From Collimonas fungivorans (lineage in GTDB: Bacteria > Pseudomonadota > Gammaproteobacteria > Burkholderiales > Burkholderiaceae_D), in contig NZ_JAQGLV010000152.1 in assembly GCF_028292705.1 (NCBI RefSeq), positions 1-33,583 on the forward strand: a stretch of 33,583 nt of DNA, read 5' to 3'. This document shows, one piece after another, positions 1 through 7,373 of the stretch. Positions within the stretch are counted from its first letter, which is position 1; each line of letters begins with the position of its first letter. The notes under the pieces are model-generated. The model was not told where the DNA came from. It worked only from the letters and a program-made list of their open reading frames with translations, and ran no database searches. The translations under genes and the position numbers were made by a program.

Positions 1-1832
1 TGTGGCGCGCCGGCCGCGAGGCTTCGGTATCGTGGCTGGGCCTGCTGGCGATTCCAAAACGCTATTTCGTCGACCTGCACCATGTGGTGGCGCGCGATCC
101 CTACATCGCCCGCACCCACGTGGCGACTGCCGGCGGTGCGATTGCGGCGATGGCGCTGGTAGCCGTCAATTACGGCTTGATGCTGTATGCCTCGGCTTTG
201 AATACGGCGATCGGCCTGTTCGCACTGGTCATGCTGGTTGGCGTGCTGTTCGTCTGGCACCGGCGCCGCACGCCGCCGGCACGCCTGTCGCGCGGCGCAT
301 GGATGCGCTTGCCGTGGATGCTGGCGGCTTTCGCCATCGGCTTGCTGGCGCTGGGCCTGGTTCCCTTGCAATTGATGTCGGGCTTGAGTGCGCTGGTGAC
401 TGTGCTGTTGCTGGGACTGGGCGCTTGGACCCTGACCGTGGGCGCCACCCGCGGCGGGCCGATGAAACATGCGCTGGCCGGCCTGCTGCACCTGGCGTTC
501 CATCCGCGCCAGGAGCGTTTTACGCAAGGCGGCAAGGGTACGCCAACGGGTACGCCAACCACCGCGCTCAAGCCATTGAAACTGGAGCAGGGCGAACTGG
601 GCGTCGGCAAGCCGGTCGAGTTCCGCTGGAACCAATTGCTGGGTTTCGACGCCTGCGTCCAGTGCGGCAAGTGCGAAGCGGCTTGTCCAGCCTTCGCCGC
701 CGGCCAGCCCTTGAATCCCAAGAAGCTGATACAGGACATGGTGACCGGCATGGCCGGCGGCAGCGACGCCAACTTTGCCGGCAGCCCTTATCCGGGCATT
801 CCGCTCGGCAGGCACCAGGGCCGGCCGCAGGATGCGATCGTGCCGGGCCTGATCTCCAGCGACACCCTGTGGTCCTGCACCACCTGCCGCGCCTGCGTGC
901 AGGAATGCCCGATGCTGATCGAACACGTCGATGCCATCGTCGACATGCGTCGTCACCAGACCCTGCAATTCGGCGAGGTGCCCGGCAAAGGTCCGGAAGT
1001 GCTGGCGAACCTGCGCGAAACCGGTAGCGCCGGCGGTTTCGACCTGGGCGTGCGCTACAACTGGGCGATCGACCTTGGCGTGCGGCAGATCGTTCCCGGC
1101 CAGGCAGTCGACGTGCTGCTGATGGTGGGCGAGGGCGGTTTCGACATGCGTTATCAGCGTACGCTGCGCGCCCTGGTCAAGGTCCTGCAGGCCGCGGAGG
1201 TGGATTTCGCCGTGCTCGGCGCGCTGGAAACCGACACCGGCGACGTCGCCCGCCGCCTGGGCGATGAAGCGACGTTCCAGGTCATGGCGCAGCAAATGAT
1301 CAGCCAGCTGTCTGCTTTTACCTTCAAGCGGATTGTCACCGCCGACCCGCACGTCATGCATTGCCTGCGCAATGAATACCCGGCGTTCGGCGGTTGTTAT
1401 GAAGTTTTCCATCACACTACCTTCATGGCGGCGCTGGTGAGCTCGGGAAAAATCAAGCCGAGGATTACGTTTACTTCGGCTGCCGGCAGCGACCAGCGTT
1501 TCACCTATCACGATCCCTGCTACCTGGGACGCTACAACGGCGAGATCGAAGCGCCGCGCGAACTGCTCAAGCTGCTGGGTCTGCCTCTGCATGAGATGGA
1601 ACGCAACGGCATGCGCGGACGCTGCTGCGGCGGCGGGGGCGGCGCGCCCTTGACCGACATCCCCGGCAAGCAGCGCATTCCCGACATCCGCATCCACGAT
1701 GCCCGCGCCGTGCGCGCCGATACGGTGGTAGTGGCTTGCCCGAATTGCACTGCGATGCTGGAAGGCGTGGTCGGACCGCGCCCTGAAATACGCGATATCG
1801 CTGAACTGCTCGCCGCGGCACTGGAGAATTGA
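1..1832 (+). CDS. dgcB: Dimethylglycine catabolism Fe-S oxidoreductase DgcB (5' end outside window)
   Basis: Probable partner of DgcA in demethylating dimethylglycine to sarcosine, passing electrons through iron-sulfur clusters at the membrane. The reading frame is open from the left edge (first full codon at base 3), so the N terminus is missing; a Met at 84 is internal because conserved-looking sequence precedes it. Visible parts in order: about four hydrophobic membrane segments (roughly bases 110-460), a linker, and two ferredoxin-like [4Fe-4S] motifs, CVQCGKCEAACP (654-689) and CTTCRACVQECP (876-911). CCG-type cysteine-rich segments follow, including HDPCYLGR and RGRCCGGGGG near 1510-1640. 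The linker holds an exact 12-bp tandem duplication. The stop lies two bases before the etfA start. Family assignment is strong and is supported by etfAB and gbcAB downstream; dgcA is presumably just upstream. Confidence 0.9.
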   Translation, partial: WRAGREASVSWLGLLAIPKRYFVDLHHVVARDPYIARTHVATAGGAIAAMALVAVNYGLMLYASALNTAIGLFALVMLVGVLFVWHRRRTPPARLSRGAWMRLPWMLAAFAIGLLALGLVPLQLMSGLSALVTVLLLGLGAWTLTVGATRGGPMKHALAGLLHLAFHPRQERFTQGGKGTPTGTPTTALKPLKLEQGELGVGKPVEFRWNQLLGFDACVQCGKCEAACPAFAAGQPLNPKKLIQDMVTGMAGGSDANFAGSPYPGIPLGRHQGRPQDAIVPGLISSDTLWSCTTCRACVQECPMLIEHVDAIVDMRRHQTLQFGEVPGKGPEVLANLRETGSAGGFDLGVRYNWAIDLGVRQIVPGQAVDVLLMVGEGGFDMRYQRTLRALVKVLQAAEVDFAVLGALETDTGDVARRLGDEATFQVMAQQMISQLSAFTFKRIVTADPHVMHCLRNEYPAFGGCYEVFHHTTFMAALVSSGKIKPRITFTSAAGSDQRFTYHDPCYLGRYNGEIEAPRELLKLLGLPLHEMERNGMRGRCCGGGGGAPLTDIPGKQRIPDIRIHDARAVRADTVVVACPNCTAMLEGVVGPRPEIRDIAELLAAALEN

Positions 1833-1834
1833 CG

Positions 1835-3007
1835 ATGGACATGGCGATACAGAATAATGTCAGGCGAGTAAATCCGCGCCGTCCATTTACGGTCAATGCC
1901 GACGGCATCAGGCGCATCGTGCTGGGCCAGCCTGGCGACAGCGGCGACGATAATGGCGACTACGGCAGCCAGGCGCTGACCCACAACCATCCGCACCATG
2001 CGGCCAAGCCTGCGCGCCTGGCCGCAGGCGTTGCGACGACAGCTTGCCTGCTGGCGGTTGCACACAGTGATCGCGGCGCACTGGATGAACATGCGCGCCA
2101 GGCTGTGGCTGCTGCGGCACTGCTGGCCGATGCAGCAACCGAAGTGGTGTTGCTGGTGTTCGGCGAGCTGAATGACGATGTGGCGGCACTCGGCGCAGAC
2201 CGTTGCATCGTGCTGCCGCAATACGGCGGCCATGCGTTTGCGCCGGAAGCGGAATTGGCGGCGCTCTCTGCCTTGGCGGAAGAACTGCAGCCTGCCCATA
2301 TCTTTATCCCCGATGACGGTGTCGCCGGCAGCGATCTGGGACGACGCCTGGGGGCGGCCGGCGCCGGCATCGCCACCCATGTGGTCGAAATCAGCCAGTC
2401 CGGCCTGGCCGCCTATCGCCAGCAAGGCAGCATGCTGGCTCGGCGCAGCCTGGCGCAGATCATCCTGCTGGAAATGGATGTGGCGGATGCGCGCCTGCCT
2501 TTCCTCGGCCGCGGCCAGCTTGCGGATCAGCTAGGCACGGCCATCGGCATGGCGGCCGGCGCAGCTGCATCGTCCAGTCCGTTCCTGGATCTCGGCAGCA
2601 AGATCATGGCCGCTTCGCAGATGGAGCTGGACGAGGCCGATTTCATCGTGTCGGCGGGCAATGGCGTGGACGATGTCGCGCTGTTCAACTCTCTGGCGAA
2701 TGCGCTGGATGCGGCGGTCGGCGCGAGCCGGGTTGCCGTCGACGATGGCAAGTTCAAGCGCGACAAGCAGATCGGCGCCACCGGGAAAACGGTCAGCGCC
2801 AGCGCTTACCTGGCCTTCGGCATCTCCGGTGCGGTCCAGCACCTGCAAGGCATCAAGGATTGCCGCCATGTGATTGCGGTCAACCTGGATGCCAGCGCGC
2901 CGATGATCAAGCGCGCCGACCTCAGCATCATCGGCGATGCGCAAGAATTGATGACAGCGCTGCTGGACCAGGTGCGGCAAGCCCGCAGTGCAGAGGCGGC
3001 ATCATGA
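1835..3007 (+). CDS. etfA: Electron transfer flavoprotein alpha subunit (EtfA-like, dimethylglycine pathway)
   Basis: FAD-binding subunit of an electron transfer flavoprotein dedicated to dimethylglycine oxidation. The C-terminal half carries the alpha-subunit FAD signature: GASRVAVDDG, QIGATGKTV, FGISGAVQH and a variant of INKDPxAPIF reading VNLDASAPMI. The N-terminal third has a His/Asn-rich stretch and is less conserved, as seems usual for these catabolic paralogues. The start was chosen at ATG 1835 because GGAG (1823-1826) lies 8 nt upstream. A TTG at 1829 is too close to that site, and ATG 1841 is possible. The gene follows dgcB by 2 nt and overlaps etfB by ATGA, so the three are probably translationally coupled. 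The product should pass electrons to an ETF:quinone oxidoreductase, which is not in the window. Confidence 0.88.
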   Translation: MDMAIQNNVRRVNPRRPFTVNADGIRRIVLGQPGDSGDDNGDYGSQALTHNHPHHAAKPARLAAGVATTACLLAVAHSDRGALDEHARQAVAAAALLADAATEVVLLVFGELNDDVAALGADRCIVLPQYGGHAFAPEAELAALSALAEELQPAHIFIPDDGVAGSDLGRRLGAAGAGIATHVVEISQSGLAAYRQQGSMLARRSLAQIILLEMDVADARLPFLGRGQLADQLGTAIGMAAGAAASSSPFLDLGSKIMAASQMELDEADFIVSAGNGVDDVALFNSLANALDAAVGASRVAVDDGKFKRDKQIGATGKTVSASAYLAFGISGAVQHLQGIKDCRHVIAVNLDASAPMIKRADLSIIGDAQELMTALLDQVRQARSAEAAS

Positions 3008-3819
3008 ACCAGGCTGTCATCAAGCGGATTGCCGTGCTGGTGTCGATAGGCCGCCATCCGGTCAGCGGCGTGCCGCGTTACAGCCGCAACGACGCTGCCG
3101 CCCTGAATTTGGCAAATGAGCTGGCGCAACGCACGGCCGGCACAAGCATCGATGTGATCCACGCAGCTTGCGCAGACCATGCCGACAATCCAGCCTTGTC
3201 CGAATACCTGGCGCTGGGCGCCTCAAGCATCACCCTGATTGAAACAGCGGTATCGCAAGACGTGCTGCCAGCGTTGCAGGCGCAGCTGCAGGCCTATGAC
3301 CTGGTGTTGTGCGGCAGCCGTGCCGAAGCTGGGGCAGGCAGCGGCATGTTGCCGTATCTGCTGGCGGCGCGCCTGAACCTGCCTTTGCTGGCGGGCGTGA
3401 TTGCCGTGACGCCAGGCGCTGGGCACATCGTCGCCCAGCAGTATCTGCCCAAGGGACGGCGGCGTGAAGTGGCGCTCAAGTTGCCGGCCGTGATGACGGT
3501 GCATCCGCTTGCGCCAAACCGCTTGCGTTATGCCTACGCCAGGCTGCGTCGCGGCGAAATCAGGAAACAGGTTTTTGCTGCCTATGAGACTGCTGGTGGC
3601 TCGGCGGCCCGCGGCCAAACCGAAAAATGGACAGTCGAAACGGCCAAAGCCGTGCCGCGCAAACTGACGGCGCCCGAAAAACGTTCCGGGCACGCCCGCA
3701 TGCAGGCCGCCACCGTGACTGAAAGCCGCGGCGGCAAGGTGGTCCAGGAGGGCAGCGCTGCCGATAAGGCACAAATAGTCCTTGCCTATTTACGTGAACA
3801 TCATCTGGTCAACTATTAA
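3004..3819 (+). CDS. etfB: Electron transfer flavoprotein beta subunit (EtfB-like)
   Basis: Beta subunit partner of the preceding EtfA-like protein. The 271-residue product starts at ATG 3004 in an ATGA overlap with the etfA stop. Recognisable beta-subunit features are the N-terminal KRIAVLVSIGRHPVSG strand, the helix RNDAAALNLANEL and the central CGSRAEAGAGSGMLPYLLAARL, equivalent to the conserved LCGKQAIDxDxGQ region of ordinary EtfB. A VMTVHPLAPNRLRYA segment precedes a variable, basic tail. The usual NPFDE start motif is altered, which fits a specialised catabolic ETF and not the housekeeping one. It is co-transcribed with dgcB and etfA by spacing. Confidence 0.85.
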   Translation: MNQAVIKRIAVLVSIGRHPVSGVPRYSRNDAAALNLANELAQRTAGTSIDVIHAACADHADNPALSEYLALGASSITLIETAVSQDVLPALQAQLQAYDLVLCGSRAEAGAGSGMLPYLLAARLNLPLLAGVIAVTPGAGHIVAQQYLPKGRRREVALKLPAVMTVHPLAPNRLRYAYARLRRGEIRKQVFAAYETAGGSAARGQTEKWTVETAKAVPRKLTAPEKRSGHARMQAATVTESRGGKVVQEGSAADKAQIVLAYLREHHLVNY

Positions 3820-3865
3820 GGTTGCCAATGCGGCGGTTCCATAAATGCAATACATGGAGAAACAA

Positions 3866-5146
3866 TTGAAAGTATCCAAAGAGATTCAATCACTGATCGC
3901 CGAGCGCCTGCCTGGCCATAGCCTGGATGCGCCGTTTTACCTGAGCCCGGAAATCTTCGAGCTGGATATTCGCGAGATTTTCAGCAAGCATTGGATCCAT
4001 GTCGCGGTCGAGCCGGATATTCCCGAGCCGGGCGATTACGTCACGGTCGAGGTCGGCCTCAATTCGATCGTGGTGGTGCGCGACGACGACATGTCGGTGC
4101 GTGCCTATCACAATGTGTGCCGCCATCGCGGCGCGCGTTTGTGTTCGGAACACAAAGGTTCGGTCGGCAACCTGGTCTGCCCTTATCACCAGTGGACTTA
4201 CAACCTGACAGGAGAATTGATCCACGCCGACCACATGGGAGAGAAATTCGATCGCAGCAAGCACGGCCTGAAGCCGGTGCATGTCGAAAACCTGGCAGGA
4301 CTGATATTCATTTGCCTGGCCGAACAGCCGCCGCGGGATTTTGCGGTCATGCGCGATGCCATGGCGCCTTATTTGCTGCCGCATGGCCTGCAGGACTGCA
4401 AGATCGCCAAGCAGGTTGACCTGATCGAAGAGGGCAACTGGAAGCTGACCATGGAGAATAATCGCGAGTGTTATCACTGCGCGACCAATCATCCGGAGCT
4501 GACCGCCTCACTGTTCGAGTTCGGCTTCGGCTACCAGTCGGCGCCCGGCAATGCAGAGCAGATTGCCGAATTCGACCGCCTGGCTGCACAGCGTTGCGCC
4601 GAATGGGAACGGGGCGGCTTGCCGTCGGCCGAGATAGAACGCCTGGACGAGCTGGTGACGGGCTTCCGCACCCAGCGCTTGCCGCTGGACCGCGCCGGCG
4701 AATCGCAGACACTGGACGGCAAGGTCGCTTCCGGCAAGCTGCTGGGACAATTCGAGCGCGCCGACCTGGGCGGCCTGTCGTTCTGGACCCAGCCGAATTC
4801 CTGGCACCACTTCATGAGCGACCACATCGTCAGTTTCTCGGTCTTGCCCTTGTCGGCTGAGCGTACCCTGGTGCGCACCAAATGGCTGGTCCATAAAGAT
4901 GCGCGCGAAGGCATAGACTACCAGCTCGACAACCTGACCGCAGTGTGGAACGCCACCAACGACCAGGACAAGCGGCTGGTCGAACTGTCGCAGCAAGGCG
5001 CGCGCAGCACGGCGTACCAGCCCGGCCCTTATTCACCTTTTACCGAAGGCCTGGTTGAAAAGTTCTGCACCTGGTATATCGGCCGTTTGTCAGCTGGTTT
5101 GAAAAGCGGCTCGGCGACCACCATAGCGATCGCCGTGGAGAATTAA
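3866..5146 (+). CDS. gbcA: Glycine betaine monooxygenase, Rieske oxygenase subunit GbcA
   Basis: Oxygenase component that removes one methyl group of glycine betaine as formaldehyde, giving dimethylglycine. The Rieske [2Fe-2S] motif is CRHRGARLC followed by CPYHQW (C-x-H...C-x2-H). The mononuclear iron site is in ENNRECYHCATNHPE (H-x4-H), with an Asp in NATNDQDKRL as the likely third ligand. Start: ATG codons at 3845 and 3854 are in frame but have no ribosome site. TTG 3866 has GGAG (3856-3859) 6 nt upstream, the same layout as gbcB, so it is preferred; the product is then 426 residues (433 from 3845). The gene sits 46 nt after etfB and touches gbcB. The function is secure; the start is uncertain. 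Confidence 0.92.
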   Translation: MKVSKEIQSLIAERLPGHSLDAPFYLSPEIFELDIREIFSKHWIHVAVEPDIPEPGDYVTVEVGLNSIVVVRDDDMSVRAYHNVCRHRGARLCSEHKGSVGNLVCPYHQWTYNLTGELIHADHMGEKFDRSKHGLKPVHVENLAGLIFICLAEQPPRDFAVMRDAMAPYLLPHGLQDCKIAKQVDLIEEGNWKLTMENNRECYHCATNHPELTASLFEFGFGYQSAPGNAEQIAEFDRLAAQRCAEWERGGLPSAEIERLDELVTGFRTQRLPLDRAGESQTLDGKVASGKLLGQFERADLGGLSFWTQPNSWHHFMSDHIVSFSVLPLSAERTLVRTKWLVHKDAREGIDYQLDNLTAVWNATNDQDKRLVELSQQGARSTAYQPGPYSPFTEGLVEKFCTWYIGRLSAGLKSGSATTIAIAVEN

Positions 5147-6277
5147 TTGAAAGCCGAAATCTTGCCGGGACCGGTCATGGAATCTTATAAACTGAATCGC
5201 CGGAATTTCTGGAACAGCATCCCGCCGCTGTGGGACAGCGACAGCGAGGAAACGTTGGTCTGCTGCCAGGTGCGGGCCGAGACGCACGACGTAAAGAGTT
5301 TTTTCTTTGCCGCTCCCGGCGGCGGCGCGTTTGTCTTCCAGCCTGGCCAGTTCATCACGCTGGAGCTGGAAATCAACGGCGCGGCCATCAACCGCTGCTA
5401 CACGATTTCATCGTCGCCGGCGCGGCCGCATACTATATCGATCACGGTCAAGCGCGTGCCGGGCGGTCCGGTGTCGAACTGGCTGCACGACAATCTCAAG
5501 GCTGGCGACAAGGTCAAGGTGTTGCGCGCTGCGGGGGAATTTACTTGCGCCATCCATCCGGCAGAAAAGTACCTGTTCCTGTCGGCCGGATCCGGCATCA
5601 CGCCGCTGATGTCAATGTCGCGCGCCCATCACGATCTGTCCGACGACAGGGATATCGTTTTCATCCACAGCGCAAGGACGCCGGACGACATCATCTTCGA
5701 GCGTGAGCTGAGCCTGATCGCCGCCAACCAGCAGAATTTCCGCACGCGTTTCATCTGCGAACGGCTGGGCCAGCGGCGCGACTGGTCGGGCCCAACCGGC
5801 ATGCTGTCGTTGGCGGCGCTGAAACTGATGGCGCCCGATTTCATGGAGCGTGAAGTTTTCGTCTGCGGCCCCGCGCCTTACATGAAAGCGGTACGGACCA
5901 TGCTGGACGAAGTCGGTTTCGAGCGGGCCCGCTATCACGAGGAAAGTTTTTCCTTCGAGACTTTGCAGCAGGAGAGCCAGCCGCAGGCAACGCTCGATAG
6001 CGCCCCGGCCACCACCGGCTTTGAAATCAATTTCCAGAAAAGCATGCGCCAGATCACATGCGGCCCGCAGCAGCACGTACTGGAAGCCGCCCGCAACGCA
6101 GGCGTCCGGCTGGCTTCCTCCTGCGCCCAAGGCATGTGCGGCACCTGCAAGGTCAAGCTGATTTCAGGAACGGTAGACATGCAGCACAAAGGCGGCATCC
6201 GCCAGCGCGAAATCGACCAAGGCATGGTGCTCCTGTGCTGCAGCAAACCCCTGAGCAACCTGGTCGTGGATAAATAA
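5147..6277 (+). CDS. gbcB: Glycine betaine monooxygenase, reductase subunit GbcB
   Basis: Reductase that moves electrons from NAD(P)H through flavin and [2Fe-2S] to GbcA. Domain order: ferredoxin-reductase FAD domain (RCYTISSSP, about residues 80-90), NAD-binding domain (FLSAGSGITPLMSM, about 143-156; VFCGPAPYM-type region near 238), and a C-terminal plant-type ferredoxin with CAQGMCGTC and a distal LLCC. The favoured start is TTG 5147, directly after the gbcA stop, with GGAG (5137-5140) 6 nt upstream. ATG 5177 is in frame and would shorten the protein by ten residues. It is the last gene of the first operon; a palindromic hairpin follows 10 nt after the stop. Confidence 0.92.
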   Translation: MKAEILPGPVMESYKLNRRNFWNSIPPLWDSDSEETLVCCQVRAETHDVKSFFFAAPGGGAFVFQPGQFITLELEINGAAINRCYTISSSPARPHTISITVKRVPGGPVSNWLHDNLKAGDKVKVLRAAGEFTCAIHPAEKYLFLSAGSGITPLMSMSRAHHDLSDDRDIVFIHSARTPDDIIFERELSLIAANQQNFRTRFICERLGQRRDWSGPTGMLSLAALKLMAPDFMEREVFVCGPAPYMKAVRTMLDEVGFERARYHEESFSFETLQQESQPQATLDSAPATTGFEINFQKSMRQITCGPQQHVLEAARNAGVRLASSCAQGMCGTCKVKLISGTVDMQHKGGIRQREIDQGMVLLCCSKPLSNLVVDK

Positions 6278-6287
6278 ATGAGAAATA

Positions 6288-6341
6288 AATTAGGGTCAGA
6301 GTCGAATTAATTTCTGAAATAATTCGACTCTGATCCTAATT
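6288..6341. repeat. REP-like imperfect palindrome, 22-bp arms
   Basis: Arms 6288-6309 and 6320-6341 pair over 22 bp with one G-T mismatch (6295/6334) around a short AT-rich centre. The core is TTAGGGTCAGAGTCGAATTA and its inverse. It lies between gbcB and the next gene. No clean run of T follows on the plus strand, so it is not a classic intrinsic terminator, though it could protect or end the gbcB mRNA. From memory, similar GGTCAGAGTC palindromes recur in Oxalobacteraceae genomes near REP-associated tyrosine transposases; that link is recalled and not shown here. Confidence 0.7.
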
Positions 6342-6382
6342 AAATCGGTAGTTCCCATCGCAGCACATTGAAGAGGTTAAGC

Positions 6383-7240
6383 ATGAATCCGATACGAAAA
6401 TTATGTTGCCTGGTCGTCGCGCTGGCATGTGTGGCGAGTTCGGGATTGGCTGCGGCGGATGCCAAGCCGGGCATCAAGATCGGTTACGTGGAAGGCTGGT
6501 CTGACAGTGTTGCGACTACTTATGTGGCGGCGCAGATCATCCGGCAAAACCTGGGATATGAGGTCAAGCTGGTGCCGGTCTCTGCCGGCCTGATGTGGCA
6601 GGGCGTGGCGCGGGGCGACCTGGACGCCACCATGTCGGCCTGGCTGCCGGTGACGCAGGGGGCGTATTACGAAAAGCTGAAAGACAAGGTGGTGCACCTG
6701 GGCGTGAATTATCCGGGGGCCAGGATAGGCTTGATCGTGCCGGCTTATGTCAACGCCTCCAGCATCGCCGACCTGCCTGCGCAAAAAGCGGCGTTCGACG
6801 GCCGTATCGTCGGCATCGATGCCGGCGCCGGTGTCATGACCAAGACCGAGCTGGCGATCAAGGATTACGGTCTCGACTATAAACTGATGCCAAGCTCGGG
6901 CAGCGGCATGGTGGCCGAGCTGGAACGCTCGATCCGTAACAACAAGGCAATCGCGGTGACCGGCTGGGTGCCGCACTGGATGTTCGCCAAATGGAAACTC
7001 AAGTTCCTGGACGATCCGAAAAAGGTTTATGGCGAAGCCGAGCATGTCGACAATATCGCCAATCCCGGCCTGGAAGCGAAAGCCAAGCCGGTCAACGATT
7101 TGCTGAAACGGTTTGCATGGCAGCCAGGCGAGATCGATAGCGTCATGCTGGCGATAGAAAACGGCGCCAAGCCGGAAGCCGCGGCCAAGCAATGGGTCGA
7201 TGCGCATCCGCAGCGCGTCAGCCAATGGCTGCAGAAATAA
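6383..7240 (+). CDS. Glycine betaine-type ABC transporter substrate-binding protein (OpuAC/ProX family)
   Basis: Periplasmic binding protein for a quaternary ammonium compound, probably glycine betaine or a close analogue. The 285-residue precursor has a signal peptide (basic start, hydrophobic residues 7-20, probable cleavage after about residue 25 in GLAAAD). The mature part has the OpuAC pattern: IGYVEGWSDSVA near the N terminus, DATMSAWLPVTQ and TGWVPHWMFAKW. Trp residues 39, 72, 87, 195 and 199 could furnish the aromatic cage. The start is ATG 6383 with AAGAGG (6371-6376) 6 nt upstream. The gene stands alone: no permease or ATPase is adjacent, and the nearest core transporter lies 3 kb away at 10203-12282. 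The exact ligand cannot be read from sequence. Confidence 0.85.
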   Translation: MNPIRKLCCLVVALACVASSGLAAADAKPGIKIGYVEGWSDSVATTYVAAQIIRQNLGYEVKLVPVSAGLMWQGVARGDLDATMSAWLPVTQGAYYEKLKDKVVHLGVNYPGARIGLIVPAYVNASSIADLPAQKAAFDGRIVGIDAGAGVMTKTELAIKDYGLDYKLMPSSGSGMVAELERSIRNNKAIAVTGWVPHWMFAKWKLKFLDDPKKVYGEAEHVDNIANPGLEAKAKPVNDLLKRFAWQPGEIDSVMLAIENGAKPEAAAKQWVDAHPQRVSQWLQK

Positions 7241-7373
7241 GGCGCTCAGGCGTTATGGCAAGGTGATACGGCGCTAGCGTTGTCACCGGGTTTCCTTTGG
7301 CGTTACTATGGCCCATCGCTGTGCCGGCATCGTGCCCGGCCGTCGGCCTTGTATTGCAGTCAAAAGGATGCTT

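Noticed and set aside
2-1027. 341-codon plus-strand frame at the left edge
   Set aside because: Arg/Gly/Pro-rich frame overlapping dgcB in another phase; dgcB carries Fe-S motifs and runs to the etfA junction.
6383-6430. Lipoprotein signal in the betaine-type binding protein
   Set aside because: The Cys at residue 16 is preceded by A-L-A and not by a proper lipobox; a normal signal peptidase I site near residue 25 fits better.
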